From an uncultured Gilliamella sp. (GTDB lineage: Bacteria > Pseudomonadota > Gammaproteobacteria > Enterobacterales > Orbaceae): 64,000 bases of DNA. The stretch is from contig CAMLIK010000003.1 in the NCBI GenBank assembly GCA_946480175.1, forward strand, positions 1 through 64,000. The letters are read 5' to 3'. Positions 50,826 through 60,635 of the stretch are shown in pieces; positions within the stretch are counted from its first letter, which is position 1, and every line of letters starts with the position of its first letter. Under the pieces are notes generated by a model, which did not search any database, had not been told where the DNA came from, and saw only the letters and a program-made list of their open reading frames with translations. Both the position numbers and the translations under genes were made by a program.

Positions 50826-52274
50826 GTGAATACAAAGGAATTAGCAGAATTAAGAGCAATCATTCCTGAAATGAAACGTGTCAAACATATCCATTTTGTG
50901 GGTATTGGTGGTGCGGGTATGGGTGGTATTGCCGAAGTTCTTGCTAATGAAGGATATCAAATTAGTGGTTCTGATATTGCTGAAAATGCAGTAACTCAAC
51001 ATTTAGAAACATTAGGTGCAAAAATTGTTATTGGACATACTGCTGAAAATGTCCTTTGTGCAAGTGTTGTAGTTATCTCATCAGCGATTTCTCAAGATAA
51101 CATAGAGGTCGTTGCTGCTAGAGAAGCTCGTATCCCCGTGATTCAACGAGCAGAAATGTTAGCAGAATTAATGCGTTTTCGATATGGTATTGCTATTGCA
51201 GGAACCCATGGTAAAACGACTACTACAGCAATGGTTACTTCTATTTATGCTGAAGCGAAATTTGATCCAACTTTTGTAAATGGAGGTTTGGTTAAAGCAG
51301 CTGGAACTCATGCTAGGTTAGGTAGTAGTCGATATTTTATCGCTGAAGCCGATGAAAGTGATGCTTCGTTTTTACATTTACAGCCTATGGTGTCTATAGT
51401 CACTAATATTGAACCTGACCATATGGATACTTATCAAGGAAGTGTTGAAAATCTTAAGCAAACCTTTATCTCTTTTTTACGTAATTTACCTTTTTATGGC
51501 TTAGCTGTTATGTGTTACGACGATCCTATTAATCGTGAATTATTACCAGTTGTAGGGCGTAAAATTATTACTTATGGTTTTAGTGAAGAAGCCGATGTTG
51601 TTATTAAAAATTACCGTCAGGAAAGAGGAGTTAGTTATTACACAGTTTGTCGACCAGACCATAATGATCTACAAATTGAATTAAATGCACCTGGCAAACA
51701 TAATGCTCTAAATTCAGCAGCAGCAATTATAACAGCAACTGAAGATGGGATTGATGATGATTCAATTATAAGCGCTTTAGCAAAATTTGCTGGCACTAGC
51801 CGTCGCTTCGATTTATTAGGTTTTTTTCCATATGGAAATGGAAAAGATATTATGATGGTTGATGATTATGGTCATCACCCAAGCGAAGTTAATGCCACAA
51901 TTCAAGCTGCTCGAAATGGTTGGCCAGATCGTCGTTTAGTCATGTTATTTCAACCGCATAGGTATACGCGTACTCGGGATTTATTTGATGATTTTGCTCA
52001 GGTTCTTTCTCAAGTCGATGCGCTAGTTATGCTAGATGTGTATTCTGCCGGTGAACAACCTATTACTGGAGCAGATAGCCGATCGCTTTGTCGTTCAATT
52101 CGCAATCGAGGAAAGGTTGATCCAATTTATGTTTCTGATTTAGATCTTTTACCTGAAATAATGCAAGAATTATTAAAAGGTGGGGATCTGTTATTAACTC
52201 AAGGTGCTGGAAGTGTTGGCCGAGTTGCTCGTCAGTTAGCCAGTAGCCAATTATTTTCAAAAGAGGTTTTATAA
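50826..52274 (+). CDS. murC: MurC, UDP-MurNAc-L-alanine ligase
   Basis: MurC adds L-alanine to UDP-MurNAc, the first stem-peptide step. The 482-residue protein starts at a GTG (50826) with AGGGG upstream, and its N-terminus [23 protein letters not shown] aligns with E. coli. It has [19 protein letters not shown], the ATP loop [26 protein letters not shown] and [10 protein letters not shown]. The 130-base gap before it may hold a promoter, but none is convincing. Confidence 0.97.
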   Translation: MNTKELAELRAIIPEMKRVKHIHFVGIGGAGMGGIAEVLANEGYQISGSDIAENAVTQHLETLGAKIVIGHTAENVLCASVVVISSAISQDNIEVVAAREARIPVIQRAEMLAELMRFRYGIAIAGTHGKTTTTAMVTSIYAEAKFDPTFVNGGLVKAAGTHARLGSSRYFIAEADESDASFLHLQPMVSIVTNIEPDHMDTYQGSVENLKQTFISFLRNLPFYGLAVMCYDDPINRELLPVVGRKIITYGFSEEADVVIKNYRQERGVSYYTVCRPDHNDLQIELNAPGKHNALNSAAAIITATEDGIDDDSIISALAKFAGTSRRFDLLGFFPYGNGKDIMMVDDYGHHPSEVNATIQAARNGWPDRRLVMLFQPHRYTRTRDLFDDFAQVLSQVDALVMLDVYSAGEQPITGADSRSLCRSIRNRGKVDPIYVSDLDLLPEIMQELLKGGDLLLTQGAGSVGRVARQLASSQLFSKEVL

Positions 52275-52276
52275 TA

Positions 52277-53185
52277 ATGGTTGATAAAGTTGCAGTGTTG
52301 TATGGTGGGACCTCTGCTGAACGAGAAGTATCATTAAAATCAGGCCGAGCTGTTCTTGCAGGATTACAAGCAAATGGTATTGATGCTCATCTTATTGATA
52401 CTAAACACCATTGTATAACCAATTTGAAGCAAGAAGGATTTACTAAAGCTTTCATTATTTTACATGGTCGAGGTGGTGAAGATGGTATTACTCAAGCTAT
52501 TTTAACTTATCAAAGCATTCCTTATACCGGTAGTGATGTTTTGTCATCAGCATTAACCATGGACAAGTTAAAAACAAAACTAGTTTGGAAATCACTTGGT
52601 TTACCCGTCGCAAATTATGTTATGGTTGATAAATCACAATCAATTAATATTGATAATATTGTTAAAGAACTTGGATTACCGTTATTTGTTAAACCGAGTC
52701 ATGAGGGTTCAAGTGTTGGTATGACAAGAGTCAATAAAGCTGAGGAATTAAAAGCCGCTATTGACATTGCATTCAAATATGATAATACCGTAATGGTTGA
52801 GTCATTTCTAGCGGGTCGTGAGTTTACTGTTGCGATTGTAGGTGAAGAGGTTTTACCTGCAATTTACATTAAACCAACTACCAATTTTTATGATTATGAT
52901 GCAAAGTATTTGTCAGATAAAACCCAATACTTCTGTCCAAGCGGACTATCTACTGAAAAAGAACAAGAGATTCGTAAATTAGCTTTAGATGCTTATAAAG
53001 CAGTTGGCTGTCGAGGTTGGGGTAGAGTCGATATTATGTTTGATGAAAATGAAAAGCCATATTTACTAGAAGTAAATACAGCTCCAGGTATGACAGATCA
53101 TAGTTTAGTACCAATGGCTGCAAAAGAGTATGGGTGGTCATTTAGTGAATTGGTTAAACGTATTTTACAACTAGCAATCATATAA
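52277..53185 (+). CDS. ddlB: DdlB, D-alanine--D-alanine ligase
   Basis: DdlB joins two D-alanines with ATP for MurF. The 302-residue ATP-grasp protein has VLYGGTSAEREVSLKSG, LHGRGGEDG, PLFVKPSHEGSSVGMTRV and LLEVNTAPGMTDHSLVPMAA. E. coli DdlB is 306 residues. It is two bases from murC, and the tail ends as ftsQ begins 15 bases later. Confidence 0.97.
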   Translation: MVDKVAVLYGGTSAEREVSLKSGRAVLAGLQANGIDAHLIDTKHHCITNLKQEGFTKAFIILHGRGGEDGITQAILTYQSIPYTGSDVLSSALTMDKLKTKLVWKSLGLPVANYVMVDKSQSINIDNIVKELGLPLFVKPSHEGSSVGMTRVNKAEELKAAIDIAFKYDNTVMVESFLAGREFTVAIVGEEVLPAIYIKPTTNFYDYDAKYLSDKTQYFCPSGLSTEKEQEIRKLALDAYKAVGCRGWGRVDIMFDENEKPYLLEVNTAPGMTDHSLVPMAAKEYGWSFSELVKRILQLAII

Positions 53186-53199
53186 CTGGCTTTATTTTT

Positions 53200-54033
53200 A
53201 TGAAAAAAGTCCGACAAGCAGCGCACAAACGAGAAAATCAGAATAGAAGAAAGCTGCTTGTTTTTCGAAATTCAGAACAAATGTTAGGTTTTTTGTTCTT
53301 TATTATAATAATTTGTATTAGTTTTTGGGCGATAAATTGTGTTAAAAACTGGATGGAAGATCCTGATCAGATGGTTTTATCACAATTGACCTTAAGTGGA
53401 GAGCATACTTACACAACTGAAGATGATATTCGACAAGCGATATTAGGGTTAGGTTTACCAAATACTTATATTGGACAGGATGTGGACGATATTCAGCAGG
53501 AAGTTATGCGATACCCTTGGGTTAAACAAGCAAGTGTACGTAAACAGTGGCCAGATAGGTTGATTGTTTATATTGAAGAATTTAAGCCTGCATTTTATTG
53601 GAATGATTTATATTTACTTGATAATGCTGGAAATGTATTTAGTGTGCCGTTAGATCGTTTAGGTGAGTTATCGTTACCTAGACTTTATGGCCCTGAAGGT
53701 AAAGCAAAATCCATGTTAGAAACGTATGTTAAGTTAGAAGAAATTTCTAGAAAGTCGGTTAATAATAAGTTTGCATCAGAAATTAAAGCTGCGATAGCTG
53801 ATGATCGTAATGCTTGGCAATTGATGATTACACAATGTACAGCTGAATTATGTTCTGAAAGTCAGGATATAAAATTGATAATTGGTAGTGAAAAAATACA
53901 ACAACGGTATCAAAAATTTATCAAATTATTTCCTGAAATACAGTCTAGAATGCCAGCTGATCAAAAAATAACGGCTGCTGATTTACGTTATGAAAACGGC
54001 ATCTCAGTGCAACGAGAAAAAATATCGCAATAA
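53200..54033 (+). CDS. ftsQ: FtsQ, cell division protein
   Basis: FtsQ is a bitopic membrane protein that recruits FtsL and FtsB to the divisome. The 277-residue protein has a basic cytoplasmic N-terminus and a membrane helix (MLGFLFFIIIICISFWAI, about 28-45). The POTRA domain contains QLTLSGEHTYTTEDDIRQAI, and the beta domain has YPWVKQASVRKQWPDRL and FYWNDLYLLDNAGNVF. Length is as in E. coli (276). The ddlB-ftsQ-ftsA-ftsZ order is the standard one. Confidence 0.96.
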   Translation: MKKVRQAAHKRENQNRRKLLVFRNSEQMLGFLFFIIIICISFWAINCVKNWMEDPDQMVLSQLTLSGEHTYTTEDDIRQAILGLGLPNTYIGQDVDDIQQEVMRYPWVKQASVRKQWPDRLIVYIEEFKPAFYWNDLYLLDNAGNVFSVPLDRLGELSLPRLYGPEGKAKSMLETYVKLEEISRKSVNNKFASEIKAAIADDRNAWQLMITQCTAELCSESQDIKLIIGSEKIQQRYQKFIKLFPEIQSRMPADQKITAADLRYENGISVQREKISQ

Positions 54034-54054
54034 GGGATAAATAAAGGCTGAAGT

Positions 54055-55308
54055 ATGAAAGCAACAGAGAAAAAATTGGTTGTTGGACTTGAAGTTGGCA
54101 CATCCAAAGTACTTGCCCTTGTCGGTGAGGTGCTGCCTGATGGCGTGATCAATATTATCGGTGTTGGACATAGCCCATCGAAAGGTGTTGATAAAGGCGG
54201 TGTAAACGACCTTGAATCAGTCGTTAAATCAATCCAACGTGCTATTGACCAAGCTGAATTAATGGCTGATTGCCAAATCTCTTCTGTTTACTTGAGCCTA
54301 TCAGGTAAACACATTTGCTGTCAAAATGAAATTGGCATGGTGCCAATTGCTGATGAAGAAGTGACTGCGGAAGATGTTGAAAATGTAGTCCATACAGCTA
54401 AGTCAGTTCGTATATTAGATGAACATCGTATTTTGCACGTTATTGCTCAAGAATATTCTATTGATTTACAAGAAGGCATAAAAAACCCTATTGGATTATC
54501 TGGTGTAAGAATGAAAGCAAAAGTTCATTTGGTCACCTGCCATAATGATATGGCAAGAAATATCGTTAAAGCTGTTGAACGTTGTGGTCTAAAAGTTGAC
54601 CAACTTATTTTCTCAGGGTTGGCATCTAGCTATGCGGTATTGACCGATGATGAAAAAGAACTTGGTGTTTGTGTAATTGATATTGGTGGCGGAACAATGG
54701 ATGTAACGGTTTATACCGGTGGTGCATTACGTCATTCCGTTGTAATTCCTTATGCAGGTAATGTTGTCACTAGTGATATTGCTTATGCATTTGGTGCACC
54801 ACCAATGGATGCTGAAAATATTAAAATTCGTTATGGATGTGCAGTTGGTTCATTAGTCGGTAAAGATGAAGTTATTGATGTTCCAAGTGTTGGTGGTCGT
54901 CCGTCCCGGTCATTACAACGCCAAACATTGGCTGAAGTTATTGAACCGAGGTATTCAGAACTTTTATCGTTAGTTCAAAAAGAAATACTAGTTTTACAAG
55001 ATGAGCTTAAGAAACAAAATGTGAAATATCAATTGGCGGCAGGAATCGTTTTAACGGGTGGTGCTGCTCAAATTAAAGGTATGGTTGAATGTGCTGAAAA
55101 AGTATTTCAAAATCAAGTACGTATTGGCCAACCTTTGAATATTTCAGGATTAACTGATTATGTACAAAAACCATATTGCTCAACAACCGTGGGGTTATTG
55201 CACTATGGAAAACAAAGTTTATTAAATGATGATGCTAAAGATAGCAATAAATCATCATTAAAAGGGATAGCTAAAAAATTGACCAGTTGGTTTAAAAAAG
55301 AATTTTAG
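54055..55308 (+). CDS. ftsA: FtsA, actin-like membrane tether of the Z-ring
   Basis: FtsA polymerises on the inner membrane and links FtsZ to it. The 417-residue protein has phosphate-1 motif GLEVGTSKVLALVGE, the 1C domain (about 85-165), VIDIGGGTMDVTVYTGG, and GIVLTGGAAQIKG. Its C-terminal amphipathic helix KGIAKKLTSWFKKEF should bind the membrane. Length and sequence follow E. coli (420). It lies 80 bases before ftsZ. Confidence 0.97.
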   Translation: MKATEKKLVVGLEVGTSKVLALVGEVLPDGVINIIGVGHSPSKGVDKGGVNDLESVVKSIQRAIDQAELMADCQISSVYLSLSGKHICCQNEIGMVPIADEEVTAEDVENVVHTAKSVRILDEHRILHVIAQEYSIDLQEGIKNPIGLSGVRMKAKVHLVTCHNDMARNIVKAVERCGLKVDQLIFSGLASSYAVLTDDEKELGVCVIDIGGGTMDVTVYTGGALRHSVVIPYAGNVVTSDIAYAFGAPPMDAENIKIRYGCAVGSLVGKDEVIDVPSVGGRPSRSLQRQTLAEVIEPRYSELLSLVQKEILVLQDELKKQNVKYQLAAGIVLTGGAAQIKGMVECAEKVFQNQVRIGQPLNISGLTDYVQKPYCSTTVGLLHYGKQSLLNDDAKDSNKSSLKGIAKKLTSWFKKEF

Positions 55309-55388
55309 CTAATATATTTAATAACTTCGTAGACATTGTAGCTGGATATCTGTACAATGTTCATAGATCTTAAATTTGGAGATAAGTT

Positions 55389-56534
55389 ATGTTTGAGCCT
55401 ATGGTTGCGGATGATGAGTCAGCAGCAGTCATTAAAGTTATTGGTGTCGGTGGCGGCGGCGGTAATGCTGTTGAGCATATGATTGCTGAACATATTGAAG
55501 GCGTTGAATTTTTTGCAGCGAATACTGATGCACAAGCATTGAAAAGAATTAAAGTTGGTCAAACTATCCAAATCGGTAATAATGTAACTAAAGGACTTGG
55601 TGCTGGAGCTAATCCAGAAGTGGGAAGGAATTCAGCAGAAGAAGATCGTGATATTATTCGTAGTGCGATTGAAGGTGCCGATATGGTATTCATCGCAGCC
55701 GGAATGGGGGGGGGGACTGGAACAGGAGCAGCTCCAGTTGTTGCAGAAATAGCTAAAGAACTTGGTATTTTAACTGTTGCAGTTGTAACAAAGCCTTTTG
55801 GATTTGAAGGTAAAAAACGTATGGCTTTTGCTGAGCAAGGCATTGCTGAATTAGCTAAACACGTTGACTCTCTTATCACAATTCCAAATGACAAATTATT
55901 AAAAGTACTAGGCCGTGGCGTTAAGTTATTAGATGCTTTTGCTGCTGCTAACGGTGTTTTAAAAGGTGCTGTACAAGGTATTGCCGAATTAATTACTAAA
56001 CCAGGTCATATCAACGTTGACTTTGCAGACGTTAGAACGGTAATGTCTGAAATGGGTTATGCGATGATGGGTTCTGGTTGTGCTAGTGGTGATAACCGTG
56101 CTGAAGAAGCCGCTGAAATGGCTATTTCAAGTCCACTACTTGAAGACATTGATTTATCCGGTGCTCGTGGTGTTTTAGTTAATGTCACAGCTGGTCTTGA
56201 TCTTGGTTTAGAAGAATTTGAAACGGTTGGTAGCACGGTTAGAGCTTTTGCTTCTGACAATGCAACTGTAGTTGTGGGTACAACATTTGATCCTGACATG
56301 TCTGATGAAATTCGTGTTACAGTAGTTGCTACGGGTATCGGTATGGATAAACGTCCTGAAGTTAAAATTACTAAACCAGCTACATCACATAGTTCATTAT
56401 TTGGTCAGGCAAATCATATACCACAAGAACAAGAGGAACCAATGCCTAAGGTTGTTAATGAGCCAGCAGTTTCTCCTCTGGAAGAGCATAAAATTTTAGA
56501 TATTCCTGCGTTTATTCGTAAGCAGGCCAATTAG
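55389..56534 (+). CDS. ftsZ: FtsZ, tubulin-like division GTPase
   Basis: FtsZ forms the cytokinetic ring. The 381-residue protein has the GTP-binding motif GGGTGTG at 107-113, the T7 region [11 protein letters not shown], and a variable linker (about 318-365). The conserved C-terminal peptide [10 protein letters not shown] binds FtsA and ZipA. The codons for M106-GGG contain ten G bases in a row (55706-55715), which is unusual in this AT-rich DNA. GGAGA lies upstream of the ATG. Confidence 0.97.
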   Translation: MFEPMVADDESAAVIKVIGVGGGGGNAVEHMIAEHIEGVEFFAANTDAQALKRIKVGQTIQIGNNVTKGLGAGANPEVGRNSAEEDRDIIRSAIEGADMVFIAAGMGGGTGTGAAPVVAEIAKELGILTVAVVTKPFGFEGKKRMAFAEQGIAELAKHVDSLITIPNDKLLKVLGRGVKLLDAFAAANGVLKGAVQGIAELITKPGHINVDFADVRTVMSEMGYAMMGSGCASGDNRAEEAAEMAISSPLLEDIDLSGARGVLVNVTAGLDLGLEEFETVGSTVRAFASDNATVVVGTTFDPDMSDEIRVTVVATGIGMDKRPEVKITKPATSHSSLFGQANHIPQEQEEPMPKVVNEPAVSPLEEHKILDIPAFIRKQAN

Positions 56535-56601
56535 TATAGAACTTATTTGATTTTTTATTGTCTAACGTGTAATAAAAGCAAATAAAAACAGTAGGTGCGA
56601 A

Positions 56602-57516
56602 GTGAAACAAAGAACCTTAAAAAAGACAATTCAAGCAACGGGCGTCGGTTTACATACTGGCAAAAAAGTTACTTTGACATTACGTCCTGCGCCAGAAAAC
56701 ACAGGTGTTATTTATCGTCGTACAGATTTAAATCCGTATGTTGATTTTCCTGTAAATGCTAAATCAGTGCGTGACACGATGCTTTGTACCTGTTTAGTTA
56801 ATGAGGATAATGTTCGTATTTCAACTGTCGAGCATATTAATTCAGCATTAGCAGGGCTTGGTATCGATAATATTATTATTGAAGTAAATGCACCGGAAAT
56901 TCCAATTATGGATGGTAGTGCAAGCCCATTCGTTTACTTGTTATTAGATGCTGGTATTACTGAACAAAATGCGCTGAAAAAGTTCTTACGAATTAAAGAA
57001 ACGGTTCGTGTTGAAAATGGTGATAAATGGGCAGAAGTAAGACCATATAGTGGTTTTCGTTTAGATTTCACTATTGATTTTCGTCATCCAGCTATTGATA
57101 ACAGTTCACAACGTTATCAATTGGATTTTTCTTCTGAGTCTTTTATTCGCCAAATTAGCCGTGCAAGAACTTTTGGTTTTATGCGTGATATTGAAGCATT
57201 GCAATCTAAAGGTTTATGTTTAGGTGGTAGCTTAGACTGTGCAATTGTTGTTGACGATTATAAAGTTCTTAATGAAGATGGTCTTCGTTTCGAAGATGAA
57301 TTTGTGCGTCATAAAATGCTAGATACTATTGGTGACTTATATATGAGTGGTCACAATATGATTGGTGAAGTTGTTTGTTATAAATCAGGACATGCCCTGA
57401 ATAACCAACTATTGCAAGCGTTACTAGCTAAACAAGATGCTTGGCAATACGTTACCTTTGATGAAGAACAAAATGTTCCAGTTGCTTTAGGTACAAAACA
57501 ACTTGTTTTAGCATAA
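56602..57516 (+). CDS. lpxC: LpxC, UDP-3-O-acyl-GlcNAc deacetylase
   Basis: LpxC is the committed, zinc-dependent step of lipid A synthesis, so this cell makes lipopolysaccharide. The 304-residue protein starts at a GTG (56602) and begins [20 protein letters not shown]. The first zinc His is H78 in [31 protein letters not shown] and the second zinc and catalytic region [15 protein letters not shown] follow. E. coli LpxC is 305 residues. It ends the dcw cluster and is followed by a terminator; the secM-secA genes that come next in E. coli are absent. Confidence 0.97.
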   Translation: MKQRTLKKTIQATGVGLHTGKKVTLTLRPAPENTGVIYRRTDLNPYVDFPVNAKSVRDTMLCTCLVNEDNVRISTVEHINSALAGLGIDNIIIEVNAPEIPIMDGSASPFVYLLLDAGITEQNALKKFLRIKETVRVENGDKWAEVRPYSGFRLDFTIDFRHPAIDNSSQRYQLDFSSESFIRQISRARTFGFMRDIEALQSKGLCLGGSLDCAIVVDDYKVLNEDGLRFEDEFVRHKMLDTIGDLYMSGHNMIGEVVCYKSGHALNNQLLQALLAKQDAWQYVTFDEEQNVPVALGTKQLVLA

Positions 57517-57544
57517 GCAATTAAAATTGTATAATAAATGTACT

Positions 57545-57571
57545 AACGCTTCCGGTTCGGAGGCGTTTTTT
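57545..57571 (+). terminator. Terminator after lpxC
   Basis: AACGCTTCCG at 57545-57554 pairs with CGGAGGCGTT at 57558-57567 (one wobble) over a three-base loop and runs into six T bases. It closes the dcw cluster. Confidence 0.93.
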
Positions 57572-57595
57572 ATTTTATAATCATGAGATAGTTAT

Positions 57596-58189
57596 ATGAA
57601 TAACAGTCATTTTTTTGCTCATTTATCACGTTTAAAATTGATTAATCGTTGGCCCTTAATGCGTAATGTGAGAACTGAAAACGTATCAGAACATAGTCTT
57701 CAAGTTGCATTTGTTGCACATGCTTTATCGATAATTAAAAACAAACGATTTAATGGCAATGTTAATCCAGAACGTATAGCGCTATTGGCGATGTATCATG
57801 ATGCATCTGAAGTATTAACAGGGGATTTACCTACACCAACTAAATATTACAATCCGCAAATCACCTGTGAATATAAAAAGATTGAAAAAATCGCTCAGCA
57901 TAAACTGATTAATATGTTGCCAACAGAGTTGCAAGATGATTTTAAAATACTGATTGATGACGATTATTATGATGAAACTGAAAAAAGTATTGTAAAACAG
58001 GCGGATGCACTGTGTGCTTATCTTAAAACAATTGAAGAATTTAGTGCAGGTAATAATGAGTTTAGACTAGCAGAACAACGTCTGAAAAAAACATTGTCAG
58101 AACGAAATACCCCAGAAATGGATTACTTTTTAAAAGTATTTGTTCCAAGTTTCAGTTTATCTTTAGATGAAATTACGATGGATAAATAG
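57596..58189 (+). CDS. yfbR: YfbR, 5'-deoxynucleotidase
   Basis: YfbR is an HD-domain phosphatase that removes phosphate from deoxyribonucleoside 5'-monophosphates. The 197-residue protein has [20 protein letters not shown], then metal ligands in [16 protein letters not shown] and the HD pair in [40 protein letters not shown] contains the last Asp ligand. Length is close to E. coli YfbR (199). It lies alone between lpxC and the convergent two-component genes. Confidence 0.94.
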   Translation: MNNSHFFAHLSRLKLINRWPLMRNVRTENVSEHSLQVAFVAHALSIIKNKRFNGNVNPERIALLAMYHDASEVLTGDLPTPTKYYNPQITCEYKKIEKIAQHKLINMLPTELQDDFKILIDDDYYDETEKSIVKQADALCAYLKTIEEFSAGNNEFRLAEQRLKKTLSERNTPEMDYFLKVFVPSFSLSLDEITMDK

Positions 58190-58224
58190 TTTTATCCAAT
58201 AGGTTAATTATTTTTTAATATCAA

Positions 58225-58896
58225 TTATTTTTGATAAATATAACGTTTTACTGGACGACCAATTGGTAGATAAGTTAAATGACTTTCTATTTCACCTAAT
58301 TCTTCCAAATAATCAAGGTATTTCTTAACCGATATCCTTGATAAGGGGATTAATTCAATGATATCGCTCATGGAAAAATCTTGTTGATAATTGATAATAA
58401 CACCACGTACTGACTGTAAAGTTTTAGCATCGATGCCCTTGGGTAATCGATTTACAATATTAAAATTTTTAGTAAAAATACGATCATCTAATTGGTTTTG
58501 ATCAAGTATTTCGGCAGATGATAATAGTCGAATTCGTTCTTGATAAGAAATCAAAGCTGTACGAAACCTCTGAAAAGTGAAGGGTTTAACAATATAATCA
58601 ATGACTCCTAAACGTAATGCTGTTTGGATGTCATTGGTATTGCATGCGGCAGTCACCATAATGATATCTATTTTAGGGTAACTAATTCGAATATATTTGA
58701 GCAGATCAAGACCATTTAGTTTTGGCATAAAAACATCAAGCAATAATAGATCAATATGATTATCATGAATAAAATGTAGTGCTTGTTCTCCATTAGTGAC
58801 AGTTGTTGCTAAATTAAAGCCAGGAAGCATTTGCAAATATTTTTTATTGAGCTCAGCTACCATTGGATCATCTTCTACAATTAAAACTTCTACCAT
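58225..58896 (-). CDS. Response regulator, CitB/DcuR family (probable malate or citrate regulator)
   Basis: The 223-residue protein has a receiver domain with phosphoacceptor D54 in LLLLDVFMPKLNGLDLLKYI and the conserved Lys in YIVKPFTFQRFRTAL. A C-terminal helix-turn-helix (SMSDIIELIPLSRISVKKYLDYLEELGEIE) is typical of the CitB/DcuR/DpiA group. It starts four bases after the sensor kinase gene and is its partner. Neighbouring transporter and malic enzyme genes suggest it activates their operon, as MaeR and MalR do in Firmicutes. Confidence 0.9.
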   Translation of the reverse strand: MVEVLIVEDDPMVAELNKKYLQMLPGFNLATTVTNGEQALHFIHDNHIDLLLLDVFMPKLNGLDLLKYIRISYPKIDIIMVTAACNTNDIQTALRLGVIDYIVKPFTFQRFRTALISYQERIRLLSSAEILDQNQLDDRIFTKNFNIVNRLPKGIDAKTLQSVRGVIINYQQDFSMSDIIELIPLSRISVKKYLDYLEELGEIESHLTYLPIGRPVKRYIYQK

Positions 58897-58900
58897 ATGA

Positions 58901-60523
58901 CTATTTCTTCCTATAAATCTCTTTTAGTGGTAATAATACCTTAAAGCAAGTCCCTTTTTTATTATCAGAATCACATAATTGAATTTGTCCATCCAACTCA
59001 TCAATACTAGCTAACACTAAATAAAGTCCAAATCCACGATTATCGCCTTTCGTTGAATAACCTTTTTGAAAAATATACTGAATATCATTTTCCGAAATAC
59101 CTTCGCCATTATCATTAATTTCAATTTCGAAGTTGTTGTTATCAATGACTAAACTCACTTTGATCTGTTTATCATCCAAAAATTGGACAGCATCAAGACC
59201 ATTATCAATTAAATTGCCAAGTATTGTCACTAAACTATGTGTCACAGACGTATCTGTTATTGGTGCTAGAGTACCATCAATATTGAATGCTAATGTTACA
59301 TTTAGTTCACGTGCCCGACTAAATTTACTATTTAAAAATCCGGCAATAATTGGATCTTTAATATATTGACTAACTAGTTTAGATTCAGCTTGTTGATTAC
59401 CGATAATTTCCTCAAGATAATCAATTAATTCTAATTTATTATCATTAAATGCCAAACCATAAATAACATGTAATTTGTTATTAAATTCATGAGATTGTGA
59501 ACGTAAAGCATCAGCATAACGATTAACACCAGTTAAATTTTCAGCCAGTTTACGAACTTCTGTCATATCTCTAAATGAGGCAATAGCACCAACTAAAGCA
59601 TTGTTAACGAATAACGGGGTTCGATTGGTTAGTATTACAACACCATTGATATTTTGTTCACAGTCATATTGAGCATTACCACTCATCATAACTTCATATA
59701 GTCGAGTATTTGGAATAAAGTCACCAACAGGAAAACCAATAATATTTCCTTTATCTTTTTTGATGCGTAAAATTCTAATAGCTTCATCGTTGATTTGAGT
59801 GATTAAACCATCGCGATTGATTACCACAATTCCTTCTTTTACCGTTCGAATAATGGCATTTCGCTCTGCAAATAATTGCGCTATCTGAATTGGCTCAAGA
59901 TCGTATAAAATCTTCTTTATATTGCGAGATAGCAAATAGGCTAAAAGAATGGCTATGGATAACGAAGCAAATAAAGATAACCAAATCGGCTGGCTTGTTC
60001 TTGACGCTAGATAATTAATTTTTTGTAAAGTCTGACCAACTAAAACAGCACCAATTTGCTGATTTTTATCATTCATGATCGGCTTAAATGCTCGAACAGA
60101 ATCGCCTAACGTACCTTTTGCAATGGAAGTATAAGACTCACCATTTAATGCGCGTTGTTCATCACCACCTACAATAGTTTGACCGATTTTATTTTCATCG
60201 GGATGTGAATATCTTACTCCTTGCATATTGAAAATCACAATAAAATCGGTTTGCGTTAATTCTCTGGATTGTTCTGTTTTTGCCTGAATGGAGGCGATAT
60301 TTTGCGGCGTTGGGTTCTGTATTTCTTTGATAATAAATTGTGATGTAGAGATAATATTGGCAATATTCTCGACTCGTTGGCGAGAATTAATTAGATATTC
60401 ATTATTTACCACATGAACAATATAAATATTTTGGGCAATAACCGAAAGTATAAACACCAAGCAAATTAAACTTATCAACTTAACTTTAAGAGGTAATTTG
60501 TTAAATAAATATCTCATTATCAT
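58901..60523 (-). CDS. Sensor histidine kinase, CitA/DcuS family
   Basis: The 540-residue kinase has a first membrane helix (about 14-33) and a periplasmic PAS-type sensor domain with FNMQGVRYSHPDENKIGQ and ALNGESYTSIAKGTLG. This sensor is like the C4-dicarboxylate and citrate sensors DcuS and CitA. A second helix (about 177-198) and a cytoplasmic PAS domain (about 215-325) follow. The phosphoacceptor His is in RSQSHEFNNKLHVIYGL, and the ATPase domain has NLIDNGLDAV and GFGLYLV. The first ATG at 60523 was used; one two codons on is equally possible. It probably senses malate or a related acid. Confidence 0.9.
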   Translation of the reverse strand: MIMRYLFNKLPLKVKLISLICLVFILSVIAQNIYIVHVVNNEYLINSRQRVENIANIISTSQFIIKEIQNPTPQNIASIQAKTEQSRELTQTDFIVIFNMQGVRYSHPDENKIGQTIVGGDEQRALNGESYTSIAKGTLGDSVRAFKPIMNDKNQQIGAVLVGQTLQKINYLASRTSQPIWLSLFASLSIAILLAYLLSRNIKKILYDLEPIQIAQLFAERNAIIRTVKEGIVVINRDGLITQINDEAIRILRIKKDKGNIIGFPVGDFIPNTRLYEVMMSGNAQYDCEQNINGVVILTNRTPLFVNNALVGAIASFRDMTEVRKLAENLTGVNRYADALRSQSHEFNNKLHVIYGLAFNDNKLELIDYLEEIIGNQQAESKLVSQYIKDPIIAGFLNSKFSRARELNVTLAFNIDGTLAPITDTSVTHSLVTILGNLIDNGLDAVQFLDDKQIKVSLVIDNNNFEIEINDNGEGISENDIQYIFQKGYSTKGDNRGFGLYLVLASIDELDGQIQLCDSDNKKGTCFKVLLPLKEIYRKK

Positions 60524-60570
60524 TTGCTATATAAAAAACGATCCGCAACTATCATAACTGATTAGTTAAG

Positions 60571-60605
60571 AAAACCTACTAATAAATTCCGTATTAGTAG
60601 GTTTT
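60571..60605. terminator. Bidirectional terminator between malic enzyme and kinase genes
   Basis: AAAACCTACTAATA at 60571-60584 pairs perfectly with TATTAGTAGGTTTT at 60592-60605, a 14-base stem with a seven-base loop. On the minus strand TTTT follows the stem. It should limit read-through from the malic enzyme gene into the kinase gene, so the two-component pair may have its own promoter. Confidence 0.82.
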
Positions 60606-60635
60606 TAGTTGATTCAATAGATTATTAAACGTTCA

